The notes under the pieces: generated by a model
Told to the model about the DNA's origin: nothing
Seen by the model: only the letters and a program-made list of their open reading frames with translations
The model's database searches: none
In this document: positions 9,575 through 20,128 of the stretch, piece after piece
How positions within the stretch are numbered: position 1 is the first letter of the stretch
How the letters are laid out: the number at the start of each line of letters is the position of its first letter
Made by a program: the position numbers and the translations under genes
From: Juglans regia
Lineage: Eukaryota > Streptophyta > Magnoliopsida > Fagales > Juglandaceae
Length of the DNA stretch: 64,000 nt
NCBI RefSeq assembly: GCF_001411555.2
Contig: NC_049903.1
Location: forward strand, 21,991,048-22,055,047
Reading direction: 5' to 3'

Positions 9575-9850
9575 TCGATGAATGACAAGCAATACTCCCA
9601 CAAACGTTCATGCAACATGTTAATGAATAACAAATGATACTTCCACAAACATTCATGCAACACATCAATGAATGATAATTGATACTTCCACAAACGTTCA
9701 TGCAACACGTCATTGAAAGGCAAATGATACTCCCACAAACATTCATGCAACACATCAATGAATGACAATTGATACTTCCACAAACGTTCATGCAACACGT
9801 CATTGAAAGGCAAATGATATTCCCACAAACGTTCATGCAACACAACAAAA
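9575..9850 (-). repeat. 45-bp coding tandem repeat, about six units
   Basis: GTTCATGCAA or ATTCATGCAA recurs exactly 45 bp apart (for example 9741 and 9786). Alternating units encode VLHERLWEYHLPFND and VLHERLWKYQLSFID, giving a 90-bp higher-order period. The frame is open throughout. It sits where the integrase catalytic core would be. Confidence 0.9.
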
Positions 9851-11478
9851 GTCTTTCTTACACCATGGTTACCAAACAAACCACCATGTCCATCACACAC
9901 AAGCAACTTACGCATAAAACTAGTAGGTACACAAAATCTATTCTTTCTAAATAAGTACCAATCTAGTTTATAGAATTTACCAAACGATGGTTTCTCACAT
10001 GTTCCATACACACTAGCAAAGTCATCATCATTAGCATGCAATTCCTTATCATATTCAAGTTTCAATAATTTTGCATCTAAAATGAAGATAAGTACATACC
10101 TTCTTGCTAAAGCATCAACCACAAAAATTTCCATACCTTGTGTGTATTTGAATACATGAGGAAAAGTCTCAATACAATCCTCCCGCTTAGTACGCATTAT
10201 AGTCAACAACTTGCCTTGTCCCTTTAAGTGTGTCAATGACTCATGTTCTTCCAAAAAAGGTCGGTTAGGAATTGTTGCACCTGACACAAAATCAATGTAG
10301 TGCTCTATCTCCCTAATGGGTGGCAATCCACTAAATACCCCACTTGGAAGTACGACCTCATATCCCTGCAACAAAGAGACAACAATACTAGGCAAACATA
10401 CGTCAGGTTCGTTAGGATTAAATCTCGCCTTAGCATAAAACACACACTTTTCTCTTTGTTTTTCTCTCACTTTCTTCACAATCTCTTTTCTTTCCACTCT
10501 CTTTTTCTTTTTCACTCTTTTTTTCCCTTTCACTCTTTTTTCTTTTCACTCTCTTTTTTTCTGTCACTCTTTTTTTCTACATCTTTTTTTGTACTCTCGA
10601 CCTCACAATTATTTTTCAACTCATTCTCTCTTGTGCTTGAGTTGAAAAATACCTTCTTCTTTTTTCTCTCTCATTTTTCTCCCTTTCTCCATTTCGGTCT
10701 CACTATTTCTTTTCTTCTCAATCTCATCTTCACTCTTGCTTTTCAGCTCAATCTCACTTTCACTCTTGCTTTTCAGCTCATTCTCACTTTCACTCTTGCT
10801 TGTTTGCTCAATCTCCTTTTCACTTTTTCTTTTTTGATCACTTTCATTTTCACTCTTTCTTTTTTGAGCAACCTCACTTTTCAATTTCAATTGGTCCCCA
10901 TGGACATGTGTTGGAGTTAAAGGAGCAAGTTTGATTGTTTTTCCATCCTTTTCAAAATTGTACATGTTCCTTAACCCATCATGGATCACCTTCCTATAAC
11001 CTCCCCACAATCACTCAACCACTGCAACATGTATGGCCTAGGGTGTTTCAAGATAGGTAAATTCAATTTTTCAACTAAAGTGGTGCTAGCCAAATTAATA
11101 CAACTCCTCAAATCAACGATCATACTACATACCTTGTTGTTGATGTGCCATCTAGTATGAAAAATGTTCTCACTCTGCTGCTCTATATCATCCATCTTAA
11201 CTTTTGTATTGAGTGCATGTCTGGTAACAAGAGAATCACTATAGTCTTCATTCTCATACTCATTTTCAACACTAAACTCAGGATGCCTCCTATCTCCCCT
11301 GCCGTGAAGATTTCTAATTACCGCATCTTGATGATCTATCCTATCCCTCACTTCACCCAACACCAAGTTCAATTTCTCAAACTATTGTTGCATGGTTGCA
11401 TTGTTGCATGGCTTGCAACAGAAGGGATGAGTTATGTACCATCCCCTTTGGTGATGAGTCACTCCTATGAGACATCAT

Positions 11479-12112
11479 AATGTGCTGCACAAAAAGAATG
11501 TAAGTGAAAAACCTCACACACTCCCTTACGTGTTTACATTCGAATAATGGCACTCCACTCGTTTTTCACTCTTAATTGGTTTTTTCCAGATAATAGTCTC
11601 ACACTCTCTTGCCTTTTACCTCAATAGTTTTCTCGCTCAAGTTCTTTAAGAACTAGTTGAACTAAATCAAGACAATACAACCTTGTATTATTCCAACTAG
11701 TAATAAAGATCCAAGAAACAATGAAGGAATAAATTGACATGAGATTCAAGGAATTTATACGAGGGAAAGAGTAATTATTAAAGAAGATACCAACTAGAAA
11801 GATGTATTCAGCTCCTATGAAGATAAAAGCTCAATCAACAAACACTTTCTTTCTCTTTGTTGTAACTATGTAACAACTTTGAATACACCACCTTCTCTTT
11901 TCTTCTTCTTCTTCTTTCTGTATTTTTTTTTTTTTTTTGAATTTGCTTTTCTTTTCTTTTCCTTTCCTTTCCTTTCCTTTTCTTTTCTCTAATTCAACCA
12001 CAAACAGCAATATTCAATTGTGAAAACCAAACAATTGAATTCAAACACACAAGCATAGACAATGAAGTAGAAGACAATCAATGGAACGACACTCCAAGCA
12101 ATTGACAAACTG
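11479..12112 (-). other. Truncated 5' leader of X
   Basis: Conserved leader sequence of the family with a T-run and (TTTTC/CTTTC)n at 11918-11992. It ends at GACAAAC just before the gap. The primer site and 5' LTR are absent. Confidence 0.7.
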
Positions 12113-12115
12113 ATG

Positions 12116-12215
12116 NNNNNNNNNNNNNNNNNNNNNNNNNNNNNNNNNNNNNNNNNNNNNNNNNNNNNNNNNNNNNNNNNNNNNNNNNNNNNNNNNNNNN
12201 NNNNNNNNNNNNNNN
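12116..12215. other. Assembly gap of exactly 100 N
   Basis: One hundred N, a size often used for gaps of unknown length. The last five bases before it (TGATG) are the first five bases of the LTR that follows the same sequence in copy B at 26473. The contig therefore ended on entering a repeat. Confidence 0.98.
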
Positions 12216-13767
12216 AAATGAAGACAATGACATACCTTCTTGCTAAAGCATCAACAACAAAATTTTCCATACCTTGTGTGTATTTGAATACATGAGGAAA
12301 AATCTCAATACAGTCCTCCCACTTAGCATGCATTCTACTCAACAACTTACCATGTCCCCTTATGTGTGTTAATGACTCATGTTCTTCAAAGAAAGGTCGG
12401 GTAGGAATTGTCGCACCTGGCACAAAATCAATGTAGTGCTCTATCTCCCTAATAAGTGGCAATCCACTAAACACAATGCTAGGAGTCATGACCTCAAATC
12501 CCTGCAACAAAAAGACAACAATACTAGGCAAACATACGTCAAGTTTGTTAGTATTAACACTCGGCTTATTATAAAAACTCACTTTTCTCTTTGTTTTTCT
12601 CTCATTTTCTTCACTCTCTCTTTTCTTTCCACTCTCTTTTTATTTTTCATTCTCTTTTTTCCTTTCACACCCTTTTTCCTTTTCACTCTCTTTTTTCCTG
12701 TCACTCTCTTTTTTTCTTTCACTCCCCTCTTTTTTTGAACTCTCGACCTCACAATTGTTTTTCAACTCATTCCCTATTTTTCTTGAGGTTTCAGCCTCAC
12801 CCTCATCTTTTCCCTTAGGTGGTTCGATCTTCCCCTTTGTTACAACTTGATCATTTTTGTCCCACTTTGGTTTCCAAGAAGTACTAGAAACCAAAGTATT
12901 CCTTGATGTACCCTTTCATTTTAGCCGCCTCTCCACCTTCATAGCCATGTGCACCATGTCCTCTACCTCCTCATAATGTTGCAACTCAACTACATTGGCT
13001 ATCTCCCTATTCAACCCCCTCAAAAATCTTTTCATTGTGGCCTCCCGATCCTCCACTACATTAGCCCGAATCATAGCCACCTCCATCTCCTTATGGTAGT
13101 CCTCTACACTCCTAGACCCCTGTATAAGATTTTGTAATTTTTGGTAGAGGTCTCTATAGTAGTGGCTAGGTACAAATCTCCGCCTCATGATAGCTTTTAA
13201 CTCTCTCCATGTTTTTACAGGCCTCTCAAAATTCCTCCTCCTATTGGATACTAATTGATCCCACCAAATAATCGCATAATCAGTGAACTCAATTACAGCC
13301 AACTTCATCTTTTTCTCCTCAGAGTAATTATGACAATCAAACACTAACTCTATTCTTTTCTCCCACTCTAAATAAACTTCAGGGTCAGTTCTACCTTGGA
13401 ATGATGGTATTTTCATTTTGATGCTCCCAAGGTTCTTATCTACTCTATCTCGACCCCCTGAGTTTGCCCTAAGGCCTCTTCCATGCCTAACTCCTCTATG
13501 TCCACCCAATCCAACTTCAAACGTTAAGCCTTCATCATCCTCCCCAAACTCTCCATTCTTATACCCATTCTCAATTCTAGGCTCACGTCGCCTCCTATCT
13601 CTCTCACCTTGCAGATTTCTAATCATTGCTTCTTGATTATCCATACTATGCCTCACTTCACCCAACACCAAGTTCAACCGCTCAAACTGTTGTTGCATGG
13701 CTTGCAACACAAATGATGAGTTATCTGCCACACCTTTTGGTGATGAGTCACGTCTATGAGACATCAT
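12216..13767 (-). pseudogene. Gag and residual Pol of copy E2, broken
   Basis: Gag opens at ATG 13765-13767 and runs through the coiled coil and complete Gag core ([16 protein letters not shown]) to a TGA at 12916-12918, where relatives have GGA (RRLK-stop versus RRLKGKG). Downstream frames carry the charged linker, then an RT-start/RNase H-end fusion (PTRPFFEEHESLTHIRG) ending at the gap. The Gag part is about 284 residues and complete for the core domain. The rest would not be translated without readthrough. Confidence 0.75.
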
Positions 13768-14580
13768 AATATGTTGCACAAAAAGAATGTTAGAGGAAAA
13801 CCTCACACACCCTTACGTGTTTACACTCGAATAATGACACTCTACTCGTGTTTCACTCTTGGTGGCTTTTTCTCGATAATAGTCTCATACACTCTTGCCT
13901 TTTACCTCAAGAGTTTTCCCACTCAAGTTCTATAAGAACTAATTGAACTCAATCAAGACAAAGCAACCTTGTTTTATCCCAACTAGTAATTTGGACCAAG
14001 AAACAAGAACAAGAGAAGCACGGAAGGAATAAAAATGACACAAGACTCAAGGAATTTATACGAGGGAAAGAGTAATTATAAAACATGATACCAACAAGAA
14101 ATATGCATTCAGCTCCTATGATGATAAAAGCTCAATCAACAAATACTTTCTTTCTCTTTATTGTAACTATGTAGCAACTTTGAATATGCTACCTTCTCTT
14201 TTCTTCTTCTTCTTCTTACTGTTTTTTTTTTTTTTTTTTCGAATTTTCTTTTCTTTTCTTTTCTTTTCTCTAATTCAACCACAAACAGAAATATTCAATG
14301 GTGAAAACCAAGCAATTGAATTCAAACACACAAGCATGGACAATGAAGTAGAAGAGAATCAATGGAACGACACTCCAAGCAATTGACAAACTTAGAGATG
14401 CAGGAAACCCTAGAATTTTGAAACCCTAGGTGATGCAAATTTCAGCCAAACCCAAAACCCTAAGAATTTTGGCAGCCTTCTTTTTGTTTCTATTTTTTTT
14501 TTTTTGGCAACCCTAGAACAATGAAACCCTAGAATTAAATTTAAGAATGCTAAAATTAAAAGATAGAATCAGACCTGATT
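13768..14580 (-). other. 5' leader of E2
   Basis: Family leader with a T-run and short (TTTTC)n at 14221-14271. It has no gene-like frame. Confidence 0.65.
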
Positions 14581-14601
14581 GGAAACCTTGCTCTGATACC
14601 A
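14581..14601 (-). other. Primer-binding site, initiator-Met type (E2)
   Basis: Element-sense TGGTATCAGAGCAAGG, two bases inside the LTR at 14604. It matches the plant initiator-Met tRNA 3' end except one position (AAGG for CAGG). Confidence 0.85.
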
Positions 14602-14603
14602 AA

Positions 14604-15501
14604 TGATATGAACCCGCGGGAAAGGAATTCCCTTGAACCCACAATCAATTTGAAAACACCCCAGGAAAGCCAAAATCAAGTCAATAGATGGAGAACCTAG
14701 ACCCGATGAGAACTCGTTTCAAGAACCTAGATTATATTAAAATCTAGACCCATTGAAGAACCCGTCTCAAGAACCCAGATTACAAAGGAGGAACGCCACA
14801 AAGGTTGTGATTTACCTTTGATAAGTTCAAAAGTTCAATTAAGAACAAGAGGAGATAAACTCAACTCACAATGAATAAATTCATCAAATTTCATAAACTT
14901 CATAATACTGATTAGAATGAGGCTACATAGAGTATTTAAAGCAAAACCTAATGAAACTCTAGCCAAAATAAACCTCCATCTTCCAAAAGTGCCCCTGGAT
15001 GAACAGTGCCTCGGCTACAGTGCTGCGCTACAGTAACCCTAACCCTAGTTCAATAAAATAATAACTTTCCCAACATGCCCTTGCATAGGCCCCCTTAAGT
15101 GCTTCCCATAATAAACTCAATTATTCTAAACTAATAAAATAAGTTCTTTAAATGAATTAAATAAGTTGTAACCCTTCAAGAGCCCAAAGCCTTTAAGTCT
15201 TGTCGTTGCCCTCTTCCGTAGCTGATCAAATGAATTAAAACTGGATCTTCATCCTTCAAGCCCCATCTTGAATGTTGGGCTCTTGCTAAACTTGTCCCAA
15301 GTGGATTGCATCAATCATTGTATTGTCTCCTTGATCTTCTTGGCCCATCTGGAAGTTGTAAATGATCTTTAAGACTAGGCTCATCTTGGTTCCCATCATT
15401 CAAGTGGATTGCATCAATCATTGCATTGTCTCCTAGATCTTCTTGGCCCATCTGGAAGTTGTAAATGATCTTTAAGACTAGGCTAATCTTGGTTCCCATC
15501 A
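14604..15501 (-). repeat. Chimeric LTR shared by E2 and B1
   Basis: One LTR serves as 5' LTR for the interior on its left and as 3' LTR for the interior on its right (polypurine tract at 15502). Its outer part up to about 15218 carries E4-type variants (GTCGTTGCCCTCTTCCGTAG). From 15219 on it equals the A1 LTR, including the 103-bp duplication (15298-15503). This is the structure expected from recombination between LTRs of two elements, or from an assembler switching copies. Confidence 0.85.
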
Positions 15502-17906
15502 TTCCCCCTCTCAAAAGGATTCGACCTCGAATCTCCACCTGGATCAAAAGGAAAGTGGTTAGTACCATTGAAAATAGTAGAAATATGATACTTACCTGGA
15601 AGATCCATTAGATATGCATTTTCATTAATTTGTTCAAAAATTTGGACTAGTCCATCCAAGTTACCCATATCATCAACTGGTGAAAATTTAGTAGTAGCAT
15701 GAACATTCCAATCATATGTAAACTCAATGAATGACAAAGAATACTCCCACAAATGTTCATAAAGCACATCTAAAGTCTTCCTCGAACCAAAATGACCACT
15801 CCAATATGCAAACTCAATGAATGGCAAATAATACTCCCGCAAACGTTCATGCAATAAGTCAATGAATGGCAAATGATACTCCCATAAACGTTCATGCAAC
15901 ATTTCTGAAATCTTATTTTCACCAGAATGACCACTCCAATTATATGCAAAATTAATGAAATACAAATGATACTCCTGCAAACGTTCGTGTAACACGTCTT
16001 TGAAAGGCAAATGATATTTCCATAAACGTTCATGCAACACAACAAAAGTCTTCCTTACACCATGGTTACCCAACAAACCAGCATGTCCATCACACACAAT
16101 CAACTTACGCATAAAACTAGTAGGCACACAAAATCTATTCATTCTAAACAAGTACCAATCTAGTTTATAGAACTTACCAAAAGATGCATTCTCACATGTT
16201 CCATACACACTAGCAAAATCATCATTATTAGCATGCAATTTTTTATCATATTCAAATCTCAACAATTTCGCATCTAAAATGAAGACAAGGACATACCTTC
16301 TTGCTAAAGCATCAACCACAAAATTTTTCATACCTTGTGTGTATTTGAATACATGAGGAAAAGTCTCAATACAATCCTCCCGCTTAGTATGCATTCTAGT
16401 CAACAACTTACCTTGTCCCTTTAAGTGTGTCAATGACTTTTGTTTTTCCAAGAAAGGTCGATTAAGAATTGTCGCACCTGGCATAAAATCAATGTAGTGT
16501 TCTATCTCCCTAATAGGTGGCAATCCACAAAAGACACCACTAGGAAACATGACCTCATATCCCTGCAACAAAGAGACAACAATACTAGGCAAACATACGT
16601 CAAGTCCGTTAGGATTAAGAATCGCCTTAGCACAAAAACTCACTTTTCTCTTTGTTTTTCTCTCACTTTCTTCACATTCTCTTTTCTTTCCACTCTGTTT
16701 TTCTTTTTCACTCTCTTTTTCACAATTACTTTTCAACTCATTCTCTCTTTTGCTTAAGGTTTTAGTCTCACCCTCTTCTTTTTTCTCTCTCATTTTTCTG
16801 TCTTTCTCCATTTCGGTCTCACTGTTTCTTTTCTTCTCAATCTCACCTTCACTCTTTCTTTTCAGCACAATCTCACTTTCACTGTCACCTTCACTCTTAC
16901 TATTAAGCTCATTCTCACTTTTTCTTCAGGTTTCAGCCTCACCCAAATCTTTTCCCTTTGGTGGTTCGGTCTTCTCCTTTGCTACAACTTGATCATTTTT
17001 GTCCCACTTTGGTTTCCAAGAAGTACTAGAAACCGAAGTATACCTTGATGTACCCTTTCCTTTTAGCCGTCTCTCCGCCTTCATAGCCATGTGCACTATG
17101 TCCTCTACCTCCTCATAATGTTGCAACTCAACTACATTGGCTATCTCCCTATTCAACCCCCTCAAAAATCTTTTCATTATGGCCTCCCGATCCTCCACTA
17201 CATTAGCCCGAATCATAGCCACCTCCATCTCCTTATGGTAGTCCTCTACACTCCTAGACCCCTGTATAAGATTTTGTAATTTTTTGTAGAGGTCTCTATA
17301 GTAGTGGCTAGGTACAAATCTCCGCCTCATGATAGCTTTCAACTCTCTCCATGTTTCTACAGGCCTCTCAAAATTCCTCCTCCTATTGGATACTAATTGA
17401 TCCCACCAAATAATCGCATAATCAATGAACTCAATTACAGCCAACTTCATCTTTTTCTCCTCAGAGTAATTATGACAATCAAACACTAACTCTATTCTTT
17501 TCTCCCACTCTAAATAAACTTCAGGGTCAGTTCTACCTTGGAATGATGATATTTTCATTTTGATGCTTCCAAGGTTCTTATCTACTCTATCTCGACCCCC
17601 TGAGTTTGCCCTAAGGCCTCTTCCATGCCTAACTCTTCTATGTCTACCCAATCCAACTTCAGATGTTAGCACTTCCTCATCCTCACCATACTCTCCATTC
17701 TCATACCCATTCTTAATATTAGGCTCATGTCGCCTCCTATCTTTCTCTGCTTGCAGATTTCTAACCATTGCTTCTTGATTATCCATGCTATTCCTCACTT
17801 CACCTAACACCAAGTTCAACCGCTCAAACTCATGTTGCATGGCATGCAACACAAAGGATGAGTTATCTACTCGCCCCCTTGGTGATGAGCTACTCCGATG
17901 AGACAT
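15483..17906 (-). pseudogene. Gag-Pol of B1 with a nonsense codon
   Basis: Same layout as the A1 polyprotein, starting at ATG 17904-17906. A C-to-G change in the coding strand turns the Ser codon TCA of A1 into TGA at 16926-16928, just after the Gag core and linker (GKDLGEAET-stop). The upstream 326 residues still hold a complete Gag core. The remaining frame downstream stays open to the LTR. A 3-bp in-frame loss near 15509 removes one Glu (PFERGN for PFEERGN). Confidence 0.8.
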
Positions 17907-18750
17907 TACAAGGTGCTGCACAGAAGAATGTTAGTGGTAAAAAGAAAACCTCACACACTCCCTTACGTGTTTCAACTCGAATAATGACACTCTACTCGTG
18001 TTTCACTCTTAATGGCTTTTTCCCGATAATAGTCTCACACTCTCTTGCCTTTTACCTCAATAGTTTTTCCACTCAAGTTCTTTTAGAACTAAATGAACTC
18101 AATCAAGACAAGGCAACCTTGTTTTATCCCAACTAGTAATTAGATTCAGGAAACAAGAACAAGAGAAACATGAAGGAATAAAAATGACACGAGAATCAAT
18201 GAAGTTATAAGAATGAAAGAGTAGCAACTTGAGTGATGTATGCAGCAGCCCCTTTGATGATAAGGTTCAATCAACAAATTTCTTTCTTTCTCATTGTTGT
18301 AACTATGTAGCAACTTTGAATATGCTACCTTCTCTTCTCTTCAACTTCTTCTTTTTTTTTTTTTTGGAATTTTCTTTTCTTTTCCTTTCCTTTCTTTTCT
18401 TTTCTTTTCTTTTCTTTTCTTTTCCTTTCTTTTCTTTTTTCTAATTCATCCACAAACAGCAATATTCAATTGTGAAAACCAACCAATTGAATTCAAACAC
18501 ACAAACATGGACAATGAAATAGAAAAGAATCAATGGAACGACACTCCAAGCAATTGACAAACTTAGAGATGCAGGAAACCCTAGAATTTTGAAACCCTAG
18601 GTGATGCAAATTTCAGCCAAACCCAAAACCTTAAGAATTTCGGCAGCCTACTTTTTATTTCAATTTTTTTTTTTTGGCAACCCTAGAACAATGAAGCCCT
18701 AGAATTAAATTTAAGGATACTAAAATTAAAAGATAGAATCAGACCTGATT

Positions 18751-18772
18751 GGAAACCTTGCTCTGAATACCA
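18751..18772 (-). other. Primer-binding site with one inserted base (B1)
   Basis: Same extra base as in A1 (CTCTGAATACCA on the plus strand instead of CTCTGATACCA). It lies two bases from the LTR edge at 18775. Confidence 0.8.
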
Positions 18773-18774
18773 AA

Positions 18775-19684
18775 TGATATGAACCCGCGGGAATGAAATC
18801 CCTTGAACCCACAGTCAATTTGAAAACTCCCCAAGAAAGCCAAAATCAAGTCAATGGATGGAGAACCTAGACCCGATGAGAACTCGTTTCAAGAACCTAG
18901 ATTATATTAAAATCTAGACCCATTGAAGAACCCGTCTCAAGAACCCAGATTACAAAGGAGGAACGCCACAAAGGTTGTGATTTACCTTTGATAAGTTCAA
19001 AAGTTCAATTAAGAACAAGAGGAGTAAAACTCAACTTACAATGAATAAATTCATCAAATTTCATAAATTTCATGATCTGATTAAAATGAGGCTACATAGA
19101 GTATTTAAAGGAAAACCTAATGAAACCCTAGCCAAAATAAACCCCCATCTTCCAAAAGTACTCCTGGATGAACAGTGCCGAGGCTACAGTGCCGAGACTA
19201 CAGTAACTCGGCTACAGTAACCCTAACCCTAGTTCAATAAAATAATAACTTTTCCAACATGCCCTTGCATAAGCCCCCTTAAGTGCTTCCCATAATAAAC
19301 TCAATTATTCTAAACAAATAAAATAAGTTCTTTAAATGAATTAAATAAGTTGAAACCCTTCAAGAGCCCAAGCCTTTAAGTCTTGTCATTGCCATCTTTC
19401 ATAGCTGATCAAATGAATTAAAACTGGATCTTCATCCTTCAAGCCCCATCTTGAATGTTGGGCTCTTACTAAACTTGTCCCAAGTGGATTGCATCAATCA
19501 TTGCATTGTCTCCTTGATCTTCTTGGCCCATCTGGAAGTTGTAAATGATCTTTAAGACTAGGCTAATCTTGGTTCCCATCATTCAAGTGGATTGCATCAA
19601 TCATTGCATTGTCTCCTTGATTTTCTTGGCCCATCTGGAAGTTGTAAATGATCTTTAAGACTAGGCTAATCTTGGTTCCCATCA
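18775..19684 (-). repeat. 5' LTR of B1
   Basis: A 910-bp LTR, counterpart of 4415-5323, with the 103-bp duplication at its inner end. It abuts the inverted LTR scrap at 19685. Confidence 0.9.
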
Positions 19685-20128
19685 TTGGGTTACTGTAGCT
19701 GAGTACTGTAGCACGGCACTGTAGCCGCGGCACCGTTCATCCAGGGGCAATTTTGGAAGATGGGGGTTTATTTTGGCTAGGGTTTCATTAGGTTTTGCTT
19801 TAAATACTCTATGTAGCCTCATTCTAATCAGATTATGAAGTTTATGAAATTTGATGAATTTATTCATTGTGAGTTGAGTTTTACTCCTCTTGTTCTTAAT
19901 TGAACTTTTGAACTTATCAAAGGTAAATCACAACCGGCCGAAACATCAAAAGAAAGAGAGAGAGAAAAAGAAAATAGAGAGGTGGTTGAGAGTCAAGCAA
20001 AAAGAGTGGGGGCAGAAGAGGAAAAAGAAAGGGAGATTTTAGAGAGAAATAGAAAGACAAAAGTGAGTTTTTATGCTAAGGCGAGTCTTAATCCTAATGA
20101 ACTTGACGTATGTTTGCCTAGTATTGTT
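19685..20128 (+). pseudogene. Inverted LTR fragment plus Gag-Pol scrap (duplicate)
   Basis: Duplicate of 5324-5767: a partial plus-oriented LTR (to about 19934) fused to the charged-linker/RT-start coding scrap. I saw no differences from copy A. Confidence 0.75.

Larger units (their letters stand above)
8311..11478 (-). pseudogene. Broken Gag-Pol of copy X
   Basis: It starts with ATGATGTCTCAT at 11478 but hits a stop near 11377, after a small local duplication in the codons for MQQQ. Further frames carry the Gag N-terminus fused, without the Gag core or zinc knuckle, to a protease piece whose active site reads IVDLRSC instead of IIDGGSC. Next come a deleted protease C-terminus, Lys/Glu-rich repeats, and (9340-10533) RT-start fused to RNase H-end, half a zinc finger and 15-residue repeats. 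Frames shift at about 11.0, 10.6 and 10.5 kb. The last third is split by the solo LTR. The C-terminal tail resumes at 8390-8792 and ends in the LTR at 8311. It is non-functional as an enzyme. Confidence 0.75.
7669..12112 (-). mobile_element. Non-autonomous Ty3/gypsy element, copy X (truncated, with nested solo LTR)
   Basis: A minus-strand element with only its 3' LTR (7669-8389), a polypurine tract (8390-8403), an interior split by a solo LTR, and a 5' leader that stops at CAATTGACAAAC. In the duplicate (26472) that point is the start of an oppositely oriented LTR. The interior differs from A1: the Gag core is deleted and a piece of protease is kept. X, its duplicate and the plus-strand element at 26473 form one subfamily. 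Confidence 0.8.
816..12115. repeat. 11.3-kb duplicon, copy A
   Basis: Matches 15219-26475 almost base for base over its whole length. Differences I saw are scattered substitutions left of about 4.45 kb, microsatellite length changes near 4.0 kb, a 16-bp indel near 3.83 kb and a 3-bp indel near 1.11 kb. From about 4.5 kb rightward I noticed only a one-base T-run change near 6.42 kb and one substitution near 7.73 kb. It begins inside an LTR and ends exactly at the N gap. See findings for the assembly question. Confidence 0.9.
12216..14603 (-). mobile_element. 5' half of a further non-autonomous copy (E2)
   Basis: A minus-strand interior from the RNase H remnant to the primer site, joined to LTR 14604-15501 as its 5' LTR. 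Its 3' half lies in or beyond the gap. Its Gag start (MMSHRRDSSPKG) differs from A1/B1/E4 (MSHRSSSSPRG), so it is a distinct copy. Confidence 0.8.
15502..19684 (-). mobile_element. Non-autonomous Ty3/gypsy element, copy B1
   Basis: Duplicate of A1 with 3' LTR 14604-15501 and 5' LTR 18775-19684. It differs from A1 by scattered substitutions, a 16-bp leader deletion (near 18226) and a shorter pentamer microsatellite (18371-18440). Confidence 0.85.

Noticed and set aside
9408..9848. Cys-rich repeated protein (CCMNVCGSI units) on the minus strand
   Set aside because: It is an alternate frame of the 45-bp repeat array. The LHERLWEYHLPFI frame joins to recognisable integrase pieces on both sides, so it is the ancestral one.
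9575..9850. CRISPR-like array
   Set aside because: Regular 45-bp units, but no unique spacers: the whole unit repeats, it is coding, and the genome is a plant.
12113..12295. Open frames running through the gap
   Set aside because: They depend on translated N and have no meaning.
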